Shown: piece after piece, positions 1 through 7,742 of the stretch
Numbering within the stretch: position 1 is the stretch's first letter
How the letters are laid out: each line of letters begins with the position of its first letter
NCBI RefSeq assembly: GCF_004519545.1
Contig: NZ_SDKM01000044.1
Coordinates: 1 to 34,301 of the forward strand
Direction of reading: 5' to 3'
Source: Nocardioides guangzhouensis
Lineage (GTDB): Bacteria; Actinomycetota; Actinomycetes; Propionibacteriales; Nocardioidaceae
DNA length: 34,301 nt
Notes under the pieces: generated by a model
What the model was told of the DNA's origin: nothing
Databases searched by the model: none
The model's input: only the letters and a program-made list of their open reading frames with translations
Program-made: the position numbers and the translations under genes

Positions 1-31
1 CTCGGCCAGCAAGACCGGGCACCTCGGCGGG

Positions 32-796
32 TCAGAGCATGGCGACCGCGGCGACCACACCCGCGATCACGATCAGCACCCGGAACAGGGTCGGCGGGAG
101 CTTGCGGCCGATCCGGGCACCGACGTACCCGCCGACCACCGACCCGAGCGCCAGCAGCACGATCGCCGGCCAGTCGAGGTCGGCGACGAGCAGGAAGATC
201 GCGCCGGCCACGACGTTCGCGGACAGCACGGCGAGGGTCTTGAGCGCGTTGACGATGCGCAGGTCGAGGTCCAGCCCGAGCCCGAGGACGGCGACCATCA
301 TCACCCCGGAGCCGGCGCCGAAGTACCCGCCGTACACGCCGGTCAGTGCGGCGAAGAACGTGGTGGTCGAGGACATCTGCTCGCGCGGCGCCGGCGGGTG
401 CGCGGCGTCGTGGTGCCGCTTGAGCCACCGGGTGATCCAGGGTTGCGCGCCGACCAGCAGGCAGGTGAACAGGATCAGCCACGGCACGACCGCCTCGAAC
501 ACCGCCGGGTCGAGGCCGAGCAGCAGGAACGCGCCGAGGACCGCGCCGAGCGCGCAGGTCACGATCACGGCCACGGTCACCTTGGGGTGCGCCCGGAGCT
601 CCTCGCGGTAGCCGAACGAGCCGCTCATCCCCGCGGGCGTCATGCCGACCGTGTTGGAGGCGTTCGCGACCACGGGCGGGATGCCGACCGCGACCAGCAC
701 CGGGAAGCTCAGCAGCGAGGCGACGCCGACGGTCGAGGTGAGGATGCCCGCGCCGAGGCCGGCCGCGAGCACGGCGAGCTGTTCGAGACCCGTCAC
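32..796 (-). CDS. TSUP (TauE/SafE-type) membrane exporter
   Basis: A 254-residue, almost entirely hydrophobic protein with about eight predicted membrane segments. It shows the two-fold TSUP pattern: an N-terminal half beginning with a Gly/Thr/Ser-rich helix (GLGAGILTSTVGVASLL) and a second half opening with GGYFGAGSGVMM, the usual conserved Gly-rich loop. Family members export sulfite, organosulfonates or small carboxylates across the cytoplasmic membrane; the substrate cannot be read from the sequence. The gene starts 22 bp after the stop of the GntR regulator on the same strand, so the two are probably co-transcribed. The divergent neighbour operon handles an organic acid, so a related anion is a reasonable but unproven substrate. 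Length is normal for the family. Confidence 0.85.
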   Translation of the reverse strand: MTGLEQLAVLAAGLGAGILTSTVGVASLLSFPVLVAVGIPPVVANASNTVGMTPAGMSGSFGYREELRAHPKVTVAVIVTCALGAVLGAFLLLGLDPAVFEAVVPWLILFTCLLVGAQPWITRWLKRHHDAAHPPAPREQMSSTTTFFAALTGVYGGYFGAGSGVMMVAVLGLGLDLDLRIVNALKTLAVLSANVVAGAIFLLVADLDWPAIVLLALGSVVGGYVGARIGRKLPPTLFRVLIVIAGVVAAVAML

Positions 797-818
797 GTCG
801 TCGCCGTCCGGTCCCGCG

Positions 819-1532
819 TCACTCGGCCGGGCGCTCGCGGAGGAGCGCCACGTCGCTGACCAGCATCACGTGCTCGTGCATGGCCGCGGCCGCCCCGGCG
901 GGGTCGCCGGCCCGGATCGCGTCGGCGATCCGGCGGTGCCCGGCGAGCGAGTCGCGCGGCCGGCCGGGCTGGGAGAGCGACTCGATCCGGGTCTCGACGA
1001 TCAGCTGCCGGATGGTGGCCATCATCTGCGCCAGGAGCGGGGAGTACGCCGCCGCGGTGACCGCCCCGTGGAAGAGCTCGTCGCCGTCCACGCCGCGGCC
1101 GCCGGCGTCGATGTCGCGCTCCATCTGCTGCAGGGCGGTCTCGATCGTCTCCAGGTCCGCGTCGGTACGGCGCTGCGCGGCGAGCGCCGCCAGTTTCGTC
1201 TCCAGCGCGTCCCGGGCCTCGATCACCTCGGGCAGCCGGTCCGCGTGGGCGCGGATCGCGTCGATGATCCGGGCCGACCCGGCCTTGTCGGTGAGCACGG
1301 TGCCGTCGCCGTGCCGGACGGCGACCACGCCGACCACCTCGAGCGCGACCAGGGCCTGGCTGAGCGTGGCCCGGCTGACGCCGAGGCGCACGGCGAGCTC
1401 CCGCTCGGGGGGCAGCCGGTCGCCGGCCTTCAGCCCGTTCTCGGCGATCCACTCCGAGATCTGCTCGGCCACCTGCTCGTAGAGCCGGGTCCGCTGGAGC
1501 CGGCGCGGGAAGCGCGAGGAGAGGTCGGTCAT
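819..1532 (-). CDS. GntR family (FadR/FCD subfamily) transcriptional regulator
   Basis: A 237-residue regulator. Residues about 15-80 form the GntR winged helix (YEQVAEQISEWIAENGLKAG, then PPERELAVRLGVSRATLSQA). Residues about 100-230 form an all-helical FCD ligand domain with His-containing positions (LFHGAV, GHRRIA, MHEHV) that in the family often bind a metal and a carboxylate ligand. It is divergent from the MatC-like transporter operon and lies just upstream of the TSUP gene, so it most likely controls both in response to an organic acid. An actinobacterial leaderless promoter is visible on the minus strand: AGGACA, 17 nt, TACTCT, 6 nt, ATG. Ligand and sign of control are unknown. Confidence 0.9.
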   Translation of the reverse strand: MTDLSSRFPRRLQRTRLYEQVAEQISEWIAENGLKAGDRLPPERELAVRLGVSRATLSQALVALEVVGVVAVRHGDGTVLTDKAGSARIIDAIRAHADRLPEVIEARDALETKLAALAAQRRTDADLETIETALQQMERDIDAGGRGVDGDELFHGAVTAAAYSPLLAQMMATIRQLIVETRIESLSQPGRPRDSLAGHRRIADAIRAGDPAGAAAAMHEHVMLVSDVALLRERPAE

Positions 1533-1648
1533 GAGACAAGAGTATTGACACGGTGACTCGGTGTCCTATTGGCTAGGCCACTGAGCCAGCGTGACTCGGG
1601 TCACTCGCTCTCCCGGAGGGGAGTCACGCACCAACGGAAGGACACCTC
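1533..1648. promoter_or_regulatory. Divergent control region between gntR and matC-like operon with repeated GTGACTC motif
   Basis: The motif GTGACTC occurs at 1553-1559 and 1591-1597, and its reverse complement GAGTCAC at 1621-1627. The second copy is half of a perfect inverted repeat GTGAC-TCGG-GTCAC at 1591-1604. The first copy sits inside GACAC-N9-GTGTC at 1547-1565, which lies between the -35 (AGGACA) and -10 (TACTCT, plus-strand positions 1539-1544) of the minus-strand gntR promoter. These are candidate operators for the GntR protein. A TTGACA is present on the plus strand at 1545-1550 but without a convincing -10. A strong ribosome site (GGAAGGA) precedes the ATG at 1649. Confidence 0.5.
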
Positions 1649-3019
1649 ATGGGACCGGAATGGGTGGCGATCCTCGCCCTGATCGCCCTCTTCGTCGTCG
1701 GCACGGTGCTGCCGATCAACATGGGCGCGCTCGCGTACGTCGCGGCGTGGCTCGTCGGCATGTACTCCCTGAACCTCGACGAGAAGGAGATCCTCGCCGG
1801 CATCAGCGCCGACCTGGTGTTGACGCTGATCGGCGTCACCTACCTCTTCGCGATCGCCCGGCAGAACGGCACCGTCGACCTGATCGTCCGAAGTTCGGTG
1901 AAGGCCGTCGGCGGTCGGGTCGCGCTCATCCCGTGGGTGATGTTCGCGGTCACCGCGGTGATCACCGCCATCGGCGCGGCCAGCCCGGCCGCCTGCGCGA
2001 TCATCGGCCCGATCGCCCTCGGCTTCGCCGGCCGGTACCGGATCAGCGCCCTGATGATGGGCATGTTCGTGGTCCACGGCGCCCAGGCCGGCGGGTTCTC
2101 GCCGATCTCGATCTACGGCACCATCACCAACTCCGTGATGGAGGAGAACGGCCTCCCGTCCAGCGAGCTGGTCATCTTCTTCTCCAGCCTGCTCGTCAAC
2201 CTCGTCCTCGCCGCCATCCTGTTCGTGGTGCTCGGCGGCCGGAAGCTGATCGGCCTGCGGATCGACCCGGAGACCGAGGAGGTCGCGGACGGCCCCGGCG
2301 GTGCCGGCGGCGGTACGTCGACCCACCGCGACCGCACCGACGCCCTCTCCGGGACCGGCGCCTCGCCGACCACCGGCACCGCGCCCACCGCGACCCTGGT
2401 CGCCGAGCGCCCCGAGGCCGGCGTACGGCGGGACCAGGTGCTGACGCTGCTGGCGTTCGCGCTGGTGGCCGCGGTCGCGCTCGGCTACGACAAGAACATC
2501 GGCTTCGTGTCGATCACCGCCGCGGTGCTGCTCTCGATGCTCTCGCCCTTGGAGTACAAGGACACCGTCAAGCAGATCGCCTGGCCGACCGTGCTGCTGG
2601 TCGCGGGCGTCAGCACGTACGCGACGATCCTGACCACCGCCGGGTCGCCGGAGTTCGTCGGCAACTGGGCCGCCGGGCTGGGTGCGGCCGCCATCGGCGC
2701 GCTGATCCTCTGCTACGTCGGCGGCGTGGTCTCGGCGTTCGCGTCGTCCACCGCGCTGCTGCCGGTGATCATCCCGATCGCGATCCCGCTGATCGCCGAG
2801 GGCGGCATCCATGCCGGGGTCTTCGTCGCCGCGCTCGCGGTGTCGTCCACCATTGTCGACGTGAGCCCGTTCTCCACCAACGGTGCGCTGATGCTGGCGA
2901 ACCGGCCGGAGACCATCACCGAGCAGACGTACTACAAGCAGATCCTCACCTACAGCGTGATCGTCGTCCTCGCCGGACCACTCCTGGTCTGGGCGACGCT
3001 CGTGCTCCCGAACTGGTAA
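1649..3019 (+). CDS. MatC-like / SLC13-type dicarboxylate carrier
   Basis: A 456-residue integral membrane protein. The N-terminal ~150 residues resemble the MatC N-terminal domain of malonate carriers (VGTVLPINMGALAYVAAWLV, then ITAIGAASPAACAIIGPIAL and the loop GAQAGGFSPISIYGTI). The C-terminal half repeats the transport fold, with FASSTALLPVIIPIAIPL and STIVDVSPFSTNGALML. About 11-12 helices are predicted. A Gly/Thr/Pro-rich, probably cytoplasmic linker of about 55 residues (near 210-265) separates the halves. The start is set by a good ribosome site, GGAAGGA. It is the first gene of an operon with a CoA-transferase and a carboxyltransferase, which supports uptake of a dicarboxylate such as malonate. 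The family link is recognised; the substrate is inferred. Confidence 0.82.
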   Translation: MGPEWVAILALIALFVVGTVLPINMGALAYVAAWLVGMYSLNLDEKEILAGISADLVLTLIGVTYLFAIARQNGTVDLIVRSSVKAVGGRVALIPWVMFAVTAVITAIGAASPAACAIIGPIALGFAGRYRISALMMGMFVVHGAQAGGFSPISIYGTITNSVMEENGLPSSELVIFFSSLLVNLVLAAILFVVLGGRKLIGLRIDPETEEVADGPGGAGGGTSTHRDRTDALSGTGASPTTGTAPTATLVAERPEAGVRRDQVLTLLAFALVAAVALGYDKNIGFVSITAAVLLSMLSPLEYKDTVKQIAWPTVLLVAGVSTYATILTTAGSPEFVGNWAAGLGAAAIGALILCYVGGVVSAFASSTALLPVIIPIAIPLIAEGGIHAGVFVAALAVSSTIVDVSPFSTNGALMLANRPETITEQTYYKQILTYSVIVVLAGPLLVWATLVLPNW

Positions 3020-3028
3020 AGGCAGCAC

Positions 3029-4201
3029 ATGAGCGGACCACTCTCCGACATCGTCGTCGTCGACCTCTCCCGGGCCCTGGCCGGCCCGCACGCCGGGATG
3101 ATGCTCGGTGACCTCGGTGCCCGCGTGATCAAGGTCGAGGCTCCCGGCCACGGGGACGACACCCGTGGCTGGGGGCCGCCCTTCGTGGGCGACCCGGACA
3201 CGCTCGAGTCGACGTACTTCCTGTCCACGAACCGCAACAAGGAGTCGATCACCCTCGACCTCAAGGCGGACGCCGACAAGGACGTCCTCTGGCGGCTGGT
3301 CGACCGGGCGGACGTGCTGATCGAGAACTTCCGGACCGGGGTGCTCGACCGGCTCGGGCTCGGCATCGACGACCTGCGGGCCCGCAACCCGCGCCTCGTG
3401 GTGCTCTCGATCACCGGGTTCGGGCACGACGGGCCGGAGGGTGGCCGTGCGGGGTACGACCAGATCGCGCAGGGCGAGGCCGGCCTGATGTCGCTGACCG
3501 GGTCGGGTCCCGAGGACCCGCAGCGCGTCGGCGTACCGATCGCGGACCTGCTGTCGGGGATGTACGGCGCGTACGGCGTCGTGGCCGCGCTCAACGAGCG
3601 GCACCGGACCGGCGGGGGCAGCGTGGTCCGCACGTCGCTGCTGGCCGCGGTGGTCGGGGTGCACGCCTTCCAGGGCACCCGCTGGACCGTCGCGAAGGAG
3701 GTCGGGCGGGCCCAGGGCAACCACCACCCGTCGATCGTGCCGTACGGCCTGTTCCACTGCCGCGACGGCTCGGTGCAGATCGCGGTCGGGTCCGAGGCGC
3801 TGTGGCGCAAGCTGTGCGACGCGTTCGGGATGGACCCGGCGGTCGAGGGCATGGCCACGAACCGGGAGCGGGTCGGCAACCGGCAGCGGGTGATCGAGGT
3901 GGTCGAGGCGGCGTTCGCCGACTGGGACGCCGAGCCGCTGCTTGCGCGCCTGGCCGATGCCGGGATCCCGGCCGGCAAGGTGCGCACCCTCGACGAGGTC
4001 TACGCCTGGGACCAGGCGGCCAGCCAGGGCCTCCTCGTCGACGTCGAGCACCCGACCCTGGGACCGCTCACGCTGCCCGGCCCGCCGCTCCGCTTCTTCG
4101 GCGACGGAGGTGCCGAGGTGACCCGCCGCGACCACGTCGCCCCGCCGACCCTGGACCAGCACGGCGCCGCCATCCGCGCCTGGCTCGAGGGCGACGCATG
4201 A
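3029..4201 (+). CDS. Family III (CaiB/BaiF) CoA-transferase
   Basis: A 390-residue protein of typical length for class III CoA-transferases, enzymes that move CoA between acyl-CoA and a free carboxylate. Family landmarks are present: the N-terminal DLSRALAGPHAGMMLGDLGA, the EAPGHGDDTRGWGPP loop, NRNKESITLDLK, and the catalytic aspartate, Asp173, in VGVPIADLLSGMYG. It starts 9 bp after the transporter stop, and its stop overlaps the next start (ATGA at 4198-4201), so translation is probably coupled to the carboxyltransferase. In context it likely activates the imported diacid, for example malonate plus an acyl-CoA donor giving malonyl-CoA. Formyl-, succinyl- or other CoA specificities cannot be excluded. 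Confidence 0.88.
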   Translation: MSGPLSDIVVVDLSRALAGPHAGMMLGDLGARVIKVEAPGHGDDTRGWGPPFVGDPDTLESTYFLSTNRNKESITLDLKADADKDVLWRLVDRADVLIENFRTGVLDRLGLGIDDLRARNPRLVVLSITGFGHDGPEGGRAGYDQIAQGEAGLMSLTGSGPEDPQRVGVPIADLLSGMYGAYGVVAALNERHRTGGGSVVRTSLLAAVVGVHAFQGTRWTVAKEVGRAQGNHHPSIVPYGLFHCRDGSVQIAVGSEALWRKLCDAFGMDPAVEGMATNRERVGNRQRVIEVVEAAFADWDAEPLLARLADAGIPAGKVRTLDEVYAWDQAASQGLLVDVEHPTLGPLTLPGPPLRFFGDGGAEVTRRDHVAPPTLDQHGAAIRAWLEGDA

Positions 4202-5616
4202 GCCACCGCTGGACCGCCCGCGAGCTGCTCGACCTGGTCCTCGACCCGGGCTCGCTCGAGTCGTGGGACACCCCGGTCGACCGGAGCGGGCTGCCCGAGT
4301 CCTACCGTGCCGAGCTGCGGGCCGCCGAGCAGAAGTCCGGTGTCGACGAGTCGGTGCTGACCGGGCGCGGGCTGGTGCGCGGCCGGCCGGTGGCGTTCGT
4401 GGTCAACGAGTTCCGGTTCCTGGCCGGGTCGATCGGGCAGGCCGCGGCGGAGCGGATCATCGCCGCCGTACGCCGGGCCACCGCGGAGGGGCTGCCGCTG
4501 CTGGCCACCACCGCGTCCGGCGGCACCCGGATGCAGGAGGGCACCCCGGCGTTCGTGCGGATGGTCGACATCTCCCGGGCACTGATGGAGCACCGGGCCG
4601 CCGGCCTGCCGTACCTCGTCTACCTGCGCCACCCCACCACCGGCGGCGTGTTCGCCTCGTGGGGATCGCTCGCGCACGTGACGGTCGCCGAGCCGGGCGC
4701 ACTGATCGGCTTCCTCGGGCCGAAGGTCTACGAGGGGCTCAACGGGGTGCCGTTCCCGGACGGGGTGCAGACCGCGGAGAACCTCGCCGCCCACGGCATC
4801 GTGGACGCCGTCGTACCCGCCGAGGCGCTGCCCGGCCTCGTCGACAACGCGCTCGCGACGCTGGTGGACCCGCCGGGTCCGCCGCGGCTGGCGGCGCGGG
4901 AACCGGTCGAGGGCGACGACGACGGGTCGGCGTGGGACCACATCTCGCGGTCCCGGGCGCCGGGGCGGGCGGGGATCCGGGAGCTGCTGCGGTACGGCGG
5001 CACCCGGACCGTGCGGCTGCGCGGCACCGCCGAGGGGGAGCGGGACAGCGCGGTCATCGTGGCGCTCACCCGGCTCGACGGCCAGCCCTGTGTGGTGGTC
5101 GGCCAGGACCGGTCCCGCCAGTCGCCGGCCACCCCGATGGGGCCGGCCGCACTGCGCCAGGCCCGGCGCGGGATGAGCTTCGCCGAGGAGCTCGGGCTGC
5201 CGCTGGTCACGGTCATCGACACCCCGGGAGCGGAGCTGTCGCCGCACGCCGAAGAGGGTGCGATCGCCGGCGAGATCGCGCGTTGCATCGCCACCATGAC
5301 CACCCTCACCGTGCCGACCTTGTCGATCCTGCTCGGCCAGGGCTGCGGCGGCGGCGCGCTCGCACTCATGCCCGCCCGGACGGTGGTCGCGACCGAGCAC
5401 GCCTGGCTCTCGCCGCTGCCGCCCGAGGGCGCCAGCATGATCGTCCACGGCAACACCGGCCACGCCGCCGAGATGGCCGAGCAGCACCGGGTCCGCGCCT
5501 CCGACCTGGCCGCGGCCGGCATCGTGCACGAGATCGTCCCCGAGCTGCCCGACGACGACGCCGCCTCCCTGGCCACCGCCGTCGCCGCCTCCGTCGCCCG
5601 CCACCTCACCTCCTGA
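4198..5616 (+). CDS. Fused beta/alpha acyl-CoA carboxyltransferase (AccD-AccA or MdcD/E-like)
   Basis: A 472-residue protein with two crotonase-fold carboxyltransferase halves. The N-half (about 55-240) carries SGGTRMQEG (107-115), equivalent to the AccD/MdcD SGGARMQEG loop, followed by GGVFASWGSLAHVTVAEPGA. The C-half (about 265-460) carries GQGCGGGALALMPA and LSPLPPEGAS (PPEGAS at 408-413), equivalent to the AccA oxyanion region. There is no N-terminal Cys4 zinc ribbon, and no biotin carrier or biotin carboxylase gene is adjacent. The ATG at 4198 is chosen because it overlaps the CoA-transferase stop; an upstream in-frame extension would lie inside that gene. By analogy with malonate decarboxylases, it may decarboxylate or transfer the carboxyl group of malonyl-CoA. 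A stray acetyl-/propionyl-CoA carboxylase subunit is the alternative. Confidence 0.85.
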   Translation: MSHRWTARELLDLVLDPGSLESWDTPVDRSGLPESYRAELRAAEQKSGVDESVLTGRGLVRGRPVAFVVNEFRFLAGSIGQAAAERIIAAVRRATAEGLPLLATTASGGTRMQEGTPAFVRMVDISRALMEHRAAGLPYLVYLRHPTTGGVFASWGSLAHVTVAEPGALIGFLGPKVYEGLNGVPFPDGVQTAENLAAHGIVDAVVPAEALPGLVDNALATLVDPPGPPRLAAREPVEGDDDGSAWDHISRSRAPGRAGIRELLRYGGTRTVRLRGTAEGERDSAVIVALTRLDGQPCVVVGQDRSRQSPATPMGPAALRQARRGMSFAEELGLPLVTVIDTPGAELSPHAEEGAIAGEIARCIATMTTLTVPTLSILLGQGCGGGALALMPARTVVATEHAWLSPLPPEGASMIVHGNTGHAAEMAEQHRVRASDLAAAGIVHEIVPELPDDDAASLATAVAASVARHLTS

Positions 5617-5688
5617 CCGCCCAACCGTGCGAAATGGCGGGCCGAGCGGCCAGGTATGGCGGGATGGCGGTGTCTTGGTCAGGGAATT

Positions 5689-5728
5689 CAGTGGGCTGTC
5701 AGGGATGGAAACGCCTGACCACCCACTG
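5689..5728. repeat. 40-nt hairpin downstream of carboxyltransferase gene
   Basis: CAGTGGG (5689-5695) pairs with CCCACTG (5722-5728), and GTCAGG (5698-5703) with CCTGAC (5714-5719). The result is a 13-bp stem with a 2x2 internal loop and a 10-nt terminal loop. It lies about 70 nt after the stop of the preceding gene. There is no following T tract, so it could be a weak terminator, a Rho-assisted 3' end or part of the repeat cluster in this region. Confidence 0.55.
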
Positions 5729-5807
5729 TCTCACCGGCTGACCGGTGAATCGTGAAGGCCCACCCCGCAGCCCCGGGCACCACGGGACCGGTCAGGGAAA
5801 TTGATGC

Positions 5808-5835
5808 CCTGGCAGGGAAAGCATTGCCTGACAGG
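5808..5835. repeat. Tandem CCTGNCAGG dyads
   Basis: CCTGGCAGG at 5808-5816 (extended to CCCTG-G-CAGGG) and CCTGACAGG at 5827-5835 are two small palindromes 19 bp apart, close to two helical turns. Together with GTCAGGGA copies at 5679, 5698 and 5791 they make this intergenic region unusually repetitive. This pattern suits a cooperative regulator. A third match, CCTGTCAGG, occurs at 7743-7751 in front of ku. Confidence 0.5.
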
Positions 5836-5870
5836 GCAGTGATTCCCCGGACGTCCGGTGAATCACTGCC
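5835..5870. promoter_or_regulatory. 36-bp near-perfect palindrome (candidate operator) upstream of SDR gene
   Basis: Arms 5835-5852 and 5853-5870 are complementary at 17 of 18 positions with no loop; the only mismatch is 5846/5859. The centre is ACGT. The right arm covers the expected -35 position of the leaderless SDR promoter (TAGCGT at 5884-5889, 7 nt before the ATG). The absence of a loop suggests a DNA-binding site rather than an RNA terminator. The arm sequence CCGGTGAATC recurs at 5742-5751. Confidence 0.6.
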
Positions 5871-5883
5871 GCCGACCGTTCGC

Positions 5884-5896
5884 TAGCGTCCCGGGG
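5884..5896 (+). promoter_or_regulatory. Leaderless -10 element for SDR gene
   Basis: TAGCGT at 5884-5889 is followed by 7 nt and the ATG at 5897. This TANNNT-N7-start spacing is typical of actinobacterial leaderless transcripts. No Shine-Dalgarno sequence competes with this reading. Confidence 0.5.
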
Positions 5897-6829
5897 ATGA
5901 GCCTCCTGCTGTGGACCCCGACCAGCCGGCTCGCCCGCGTCGTACGACGGCTCCGGGGCGACGAGACCAGCCCGCTGGCCGGGCGGACGGTGCTGGTGAC
6001 CGGGGCGTCGTCGGGGATCGGGGAGGCGACGGCGCACGCGGTGGCGCGGCGCGGGGCGACGGTGCTGCTGGTCGCCCGCCGGCAGGACGAGCTCGACCGG
6101 GTGGCGCGGGAGATAGGGGAGCGCGGCGGCCGGGCGTCGGCGTACGTCGCGGACCTCACCGACGGCGACGCCGTCGACGCGCTGGTACGGCGCGTGCTGG
6201 AGGAGCACGGCGCGGTCGACTACCTCGTCAACAACGCGGGCCGCTCGATCCGGCGGTCGCTGGAGCTGTCCTACGACCGGTTCCACGACTTCGAGCGGAC
6301 CATGGCGGTCAACTACTTCGGTCCGGTCCGACTCACGATGGGGCTGCTGCCGGCCATGCGTGCGCAGCGGTTCGGGCACGTGGTCAACATCGTGACCTGG
6401 GGCGTGCAGGTGAAGGCGCCGAAGTTCGCGGCGTACATCGCGTCCAAGACCGCGCTCGACACCTGGTCCCGGATCGCCGGCCGGGAGGCGTACGCCGACA
6501 ACGTGACGTTCACGAACATGCGGTTCAGCCTGGTGCGGACGCCGATGGTCGCCCCGACCGAGGCCTACTCGCGGATGCGGGCCGCGACCCCCGAGCAGGC
6601 GGCCGAGCGGATCGTCCGGGCGCTGGAGGACCGGCCGCTCACCGTCGACACGCTCGCCGGGTCCGCAGCGGAGGTGCTCAACCTGGTCGCGCCGCGGCTC
6701 TCGGACGCGCTGTTCTCGATGGCGGACCGGCGGTACCCGGACTCTGCGGCCGCCCGCGGCGAGACGGACGACGGGACGACGAGCGGCAGCACGACGAGCG
6801 GCGCCCCGAACGACCGCAGCACCGCCTGA
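5897..6829 (+). CDS. Short-chain dehydrogenase/reductase
   Basis: A 310-residue classical SDR. The Rossmann motif GASSGIGE is at 36-43, NNAG at 112-115, and the active-site Tyr180-Lys184 in YIASK. The residue 13 before the Tyr, normally the catalytic Ser, is Thr167 (NIVTWGV). The segment APKFAAYIASKTALDTWSRIA resembles actinobacterial fatty acyl-CoA reductase-type SDRs, so a long-chain substrate is plausible. The C-terminal ~35 residues are a Gly/Ser/Thr-rich tail. I choose the ATG at 5897 over an upstream GTG at 5858 because the latter lies inside the 36-bp palindrome and upstream of the leaderless -10. The gene is convergent with ku, with only 3 bp between the stops. Confidence 0.85.
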   Translation: MSLLLWTPTSRLARVVRRLRGDETSPLAGRTVLVTGASSGIGEATAHAVARRGATVLLVARRQDELDRVAREIGERGGRASAYVADLTDGDAVDALVRRVLEEHGAVDYLVNNAGRSIRRSLELSYDRFHDFERTMAVNYFGPVRLTMGLLPAMRAQRFGHVVNIVTWGVQVKAPKFAAYIASKTALDTWSRIAGREAYADNVTFTNMRFSLVRTPMVAPTEAYSRMRAATPEQAAERIVRALEDRPLTVDTLAGSAAEVLNLVAPRLSDALFSMADRRYPDSAAARGETDDGTTSGSTTSGAPNDRSTA

Positions 6830-6832
6830 GCC

Positions 6833-7717
6833 TCAGCTGGCCTTCTTGGCCGCCTTCTTCGCGGGCTTCTTGGCGCCCTTCTTCTTCGGCTTCTTCTCGT
6901 CCCCGGCATCCGTGGCCGCGTCGGCGGAGCCGGCGTCGGACTCGCCCCGCGCCTCCTTGGCCGCGGCGACGGACTTCTGCAGCGCGGCGAGCAGGTCGAC
7001 GACCTCGCCGGAGGACTTGGTCGCGGTCGGCGTTCGCTTGACCTCGCCTCCCTCGACCTTCGCCTTCACCAGTGCCTGGACGGCGTCGGCGTAGTCGTCC
7101 TCGAACTCGCTGGCGTCGAAGTCGCCGGCCAGGGTGTCGACCAGCATGTGCGCCATCTTGACCTCGGCGTCCTTGATCTCGCCCACCTCGACGTCGAAGT
7201 CGGGCTGGCGGACCTCGTCGGGCCACATCATCGTCTGCAGCACGATCACGTCGTCGCGCACCCGGAGCACCGCGACGGTGGTCCGCTGCCGCAGGGCGAC
7301 CGTCACCACCGCCATCCGGTCGGCGTCGATCAACGCCTGCCGGAGCAGGGCGTAGGGCTTGGCGCCGGACTTCTCGGGCTCGAGGTAGTAGCTCTTCTCG
7401 AACAGCATCGGGTCGATCTGGTCGCTGGGCACGAACTTCTCGACCGCGATCTCCCGGGAGGAGGTCACCGGCAGGTCGGCCATGTCCTCGTCGGTGAGGA
7501 TGACCATCTCGCCGTCCTCGGTCTCGTAGCCCTTGGCGATGTCGGCGTACGCCACCTCCTCGCCATCGATCGAGCACACGCGCTGGTACTTGATCCGGCC
7601 GCCGTCCTTGGCGTGCACCTGGCGGAACGAGACGTCGTGGCTCTCCGTGGCGGAGTACAGCTTGACCGGCACGGACACCAGTCCGAAGGACACCGCGCCC
7701 TTCCAGATTGCTCGCAT
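6833..7717 (-). CDS. ku: Non-homologous end-joining protein Ku
   Basis: A 294-residue bacterial Ku starting with the hallmark MRAIWKGAVSFGLVSVPVKLY. It continues with the family blocks FRQVHAKDGGRIKYQRVC and DLPVTSSREIAVEKFV, and then MLVDTLAGDFDASEFEDDYADA. The last ~25 residues are a Lys/Ala-rich tail (KKPKKKGAKKPAKKAAKKAS), a known DNA-interacting extension in actinobacterial Ku. Ku forms a homodimeric ring on DNA ends and recruits LigD; the LigD-like ligase and polymerase genes lie 1.1-3.6 kb away on the other strand. The start is supported by GGGAGG eight nt upstream. Length is typical. Confidence 0.97.
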   Translation of the reverse strand: MRAIWKGAVSFGLVSVPVKLYSATESHDVSFRQVHAKDGGRIKYQRVCSIDGEEVAYADIAKGYETEDGEMVILTDEDMADLPVTSSREIAVEKFVPSDQIDPMLFEKSYYLEPEKSGAKPYALLRQALIDADRMAVVTVALRQRTTVAVLRVRDDVIVLQTMMWPDEVRQPDFDVEVGEIKDAEVKMAHMLVDTLAGDFDASEFEDDYADAVQALVKAKVEGGEVKRTPTATKSSGEVVDLLAALQKSVAAAKEARGESDAGSADAATDAGDEKKPKKKGAKKPAKKAAKKAS

Positions 7718-7742
7718 GCTGAAGGCCTCCCGGGGAAGTCGT

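Noticed and set aside
1545..1550. TTGACA as -35 of the MatC operon
   Set aside because: It is a perfect hexamer, but no acceptable -10 follows at 16-19 bp, so the plus-strand promoter is left undefined.
1601..4162. Minus-strand 853-residue open frame opposite the transporter and CoA-transferase
   Set aside because: Its translation is low-complexity Arg/Gly/Asp/His-rich sequence typical of antisense frames, and the plus-strand genes are clearly real.
6836..6910. Lys/Ala-rich C-terminal repeat of Ku as an anomaly
   Set aside because: Such basic tails are a known feature of actinobacterial Ku proteins.
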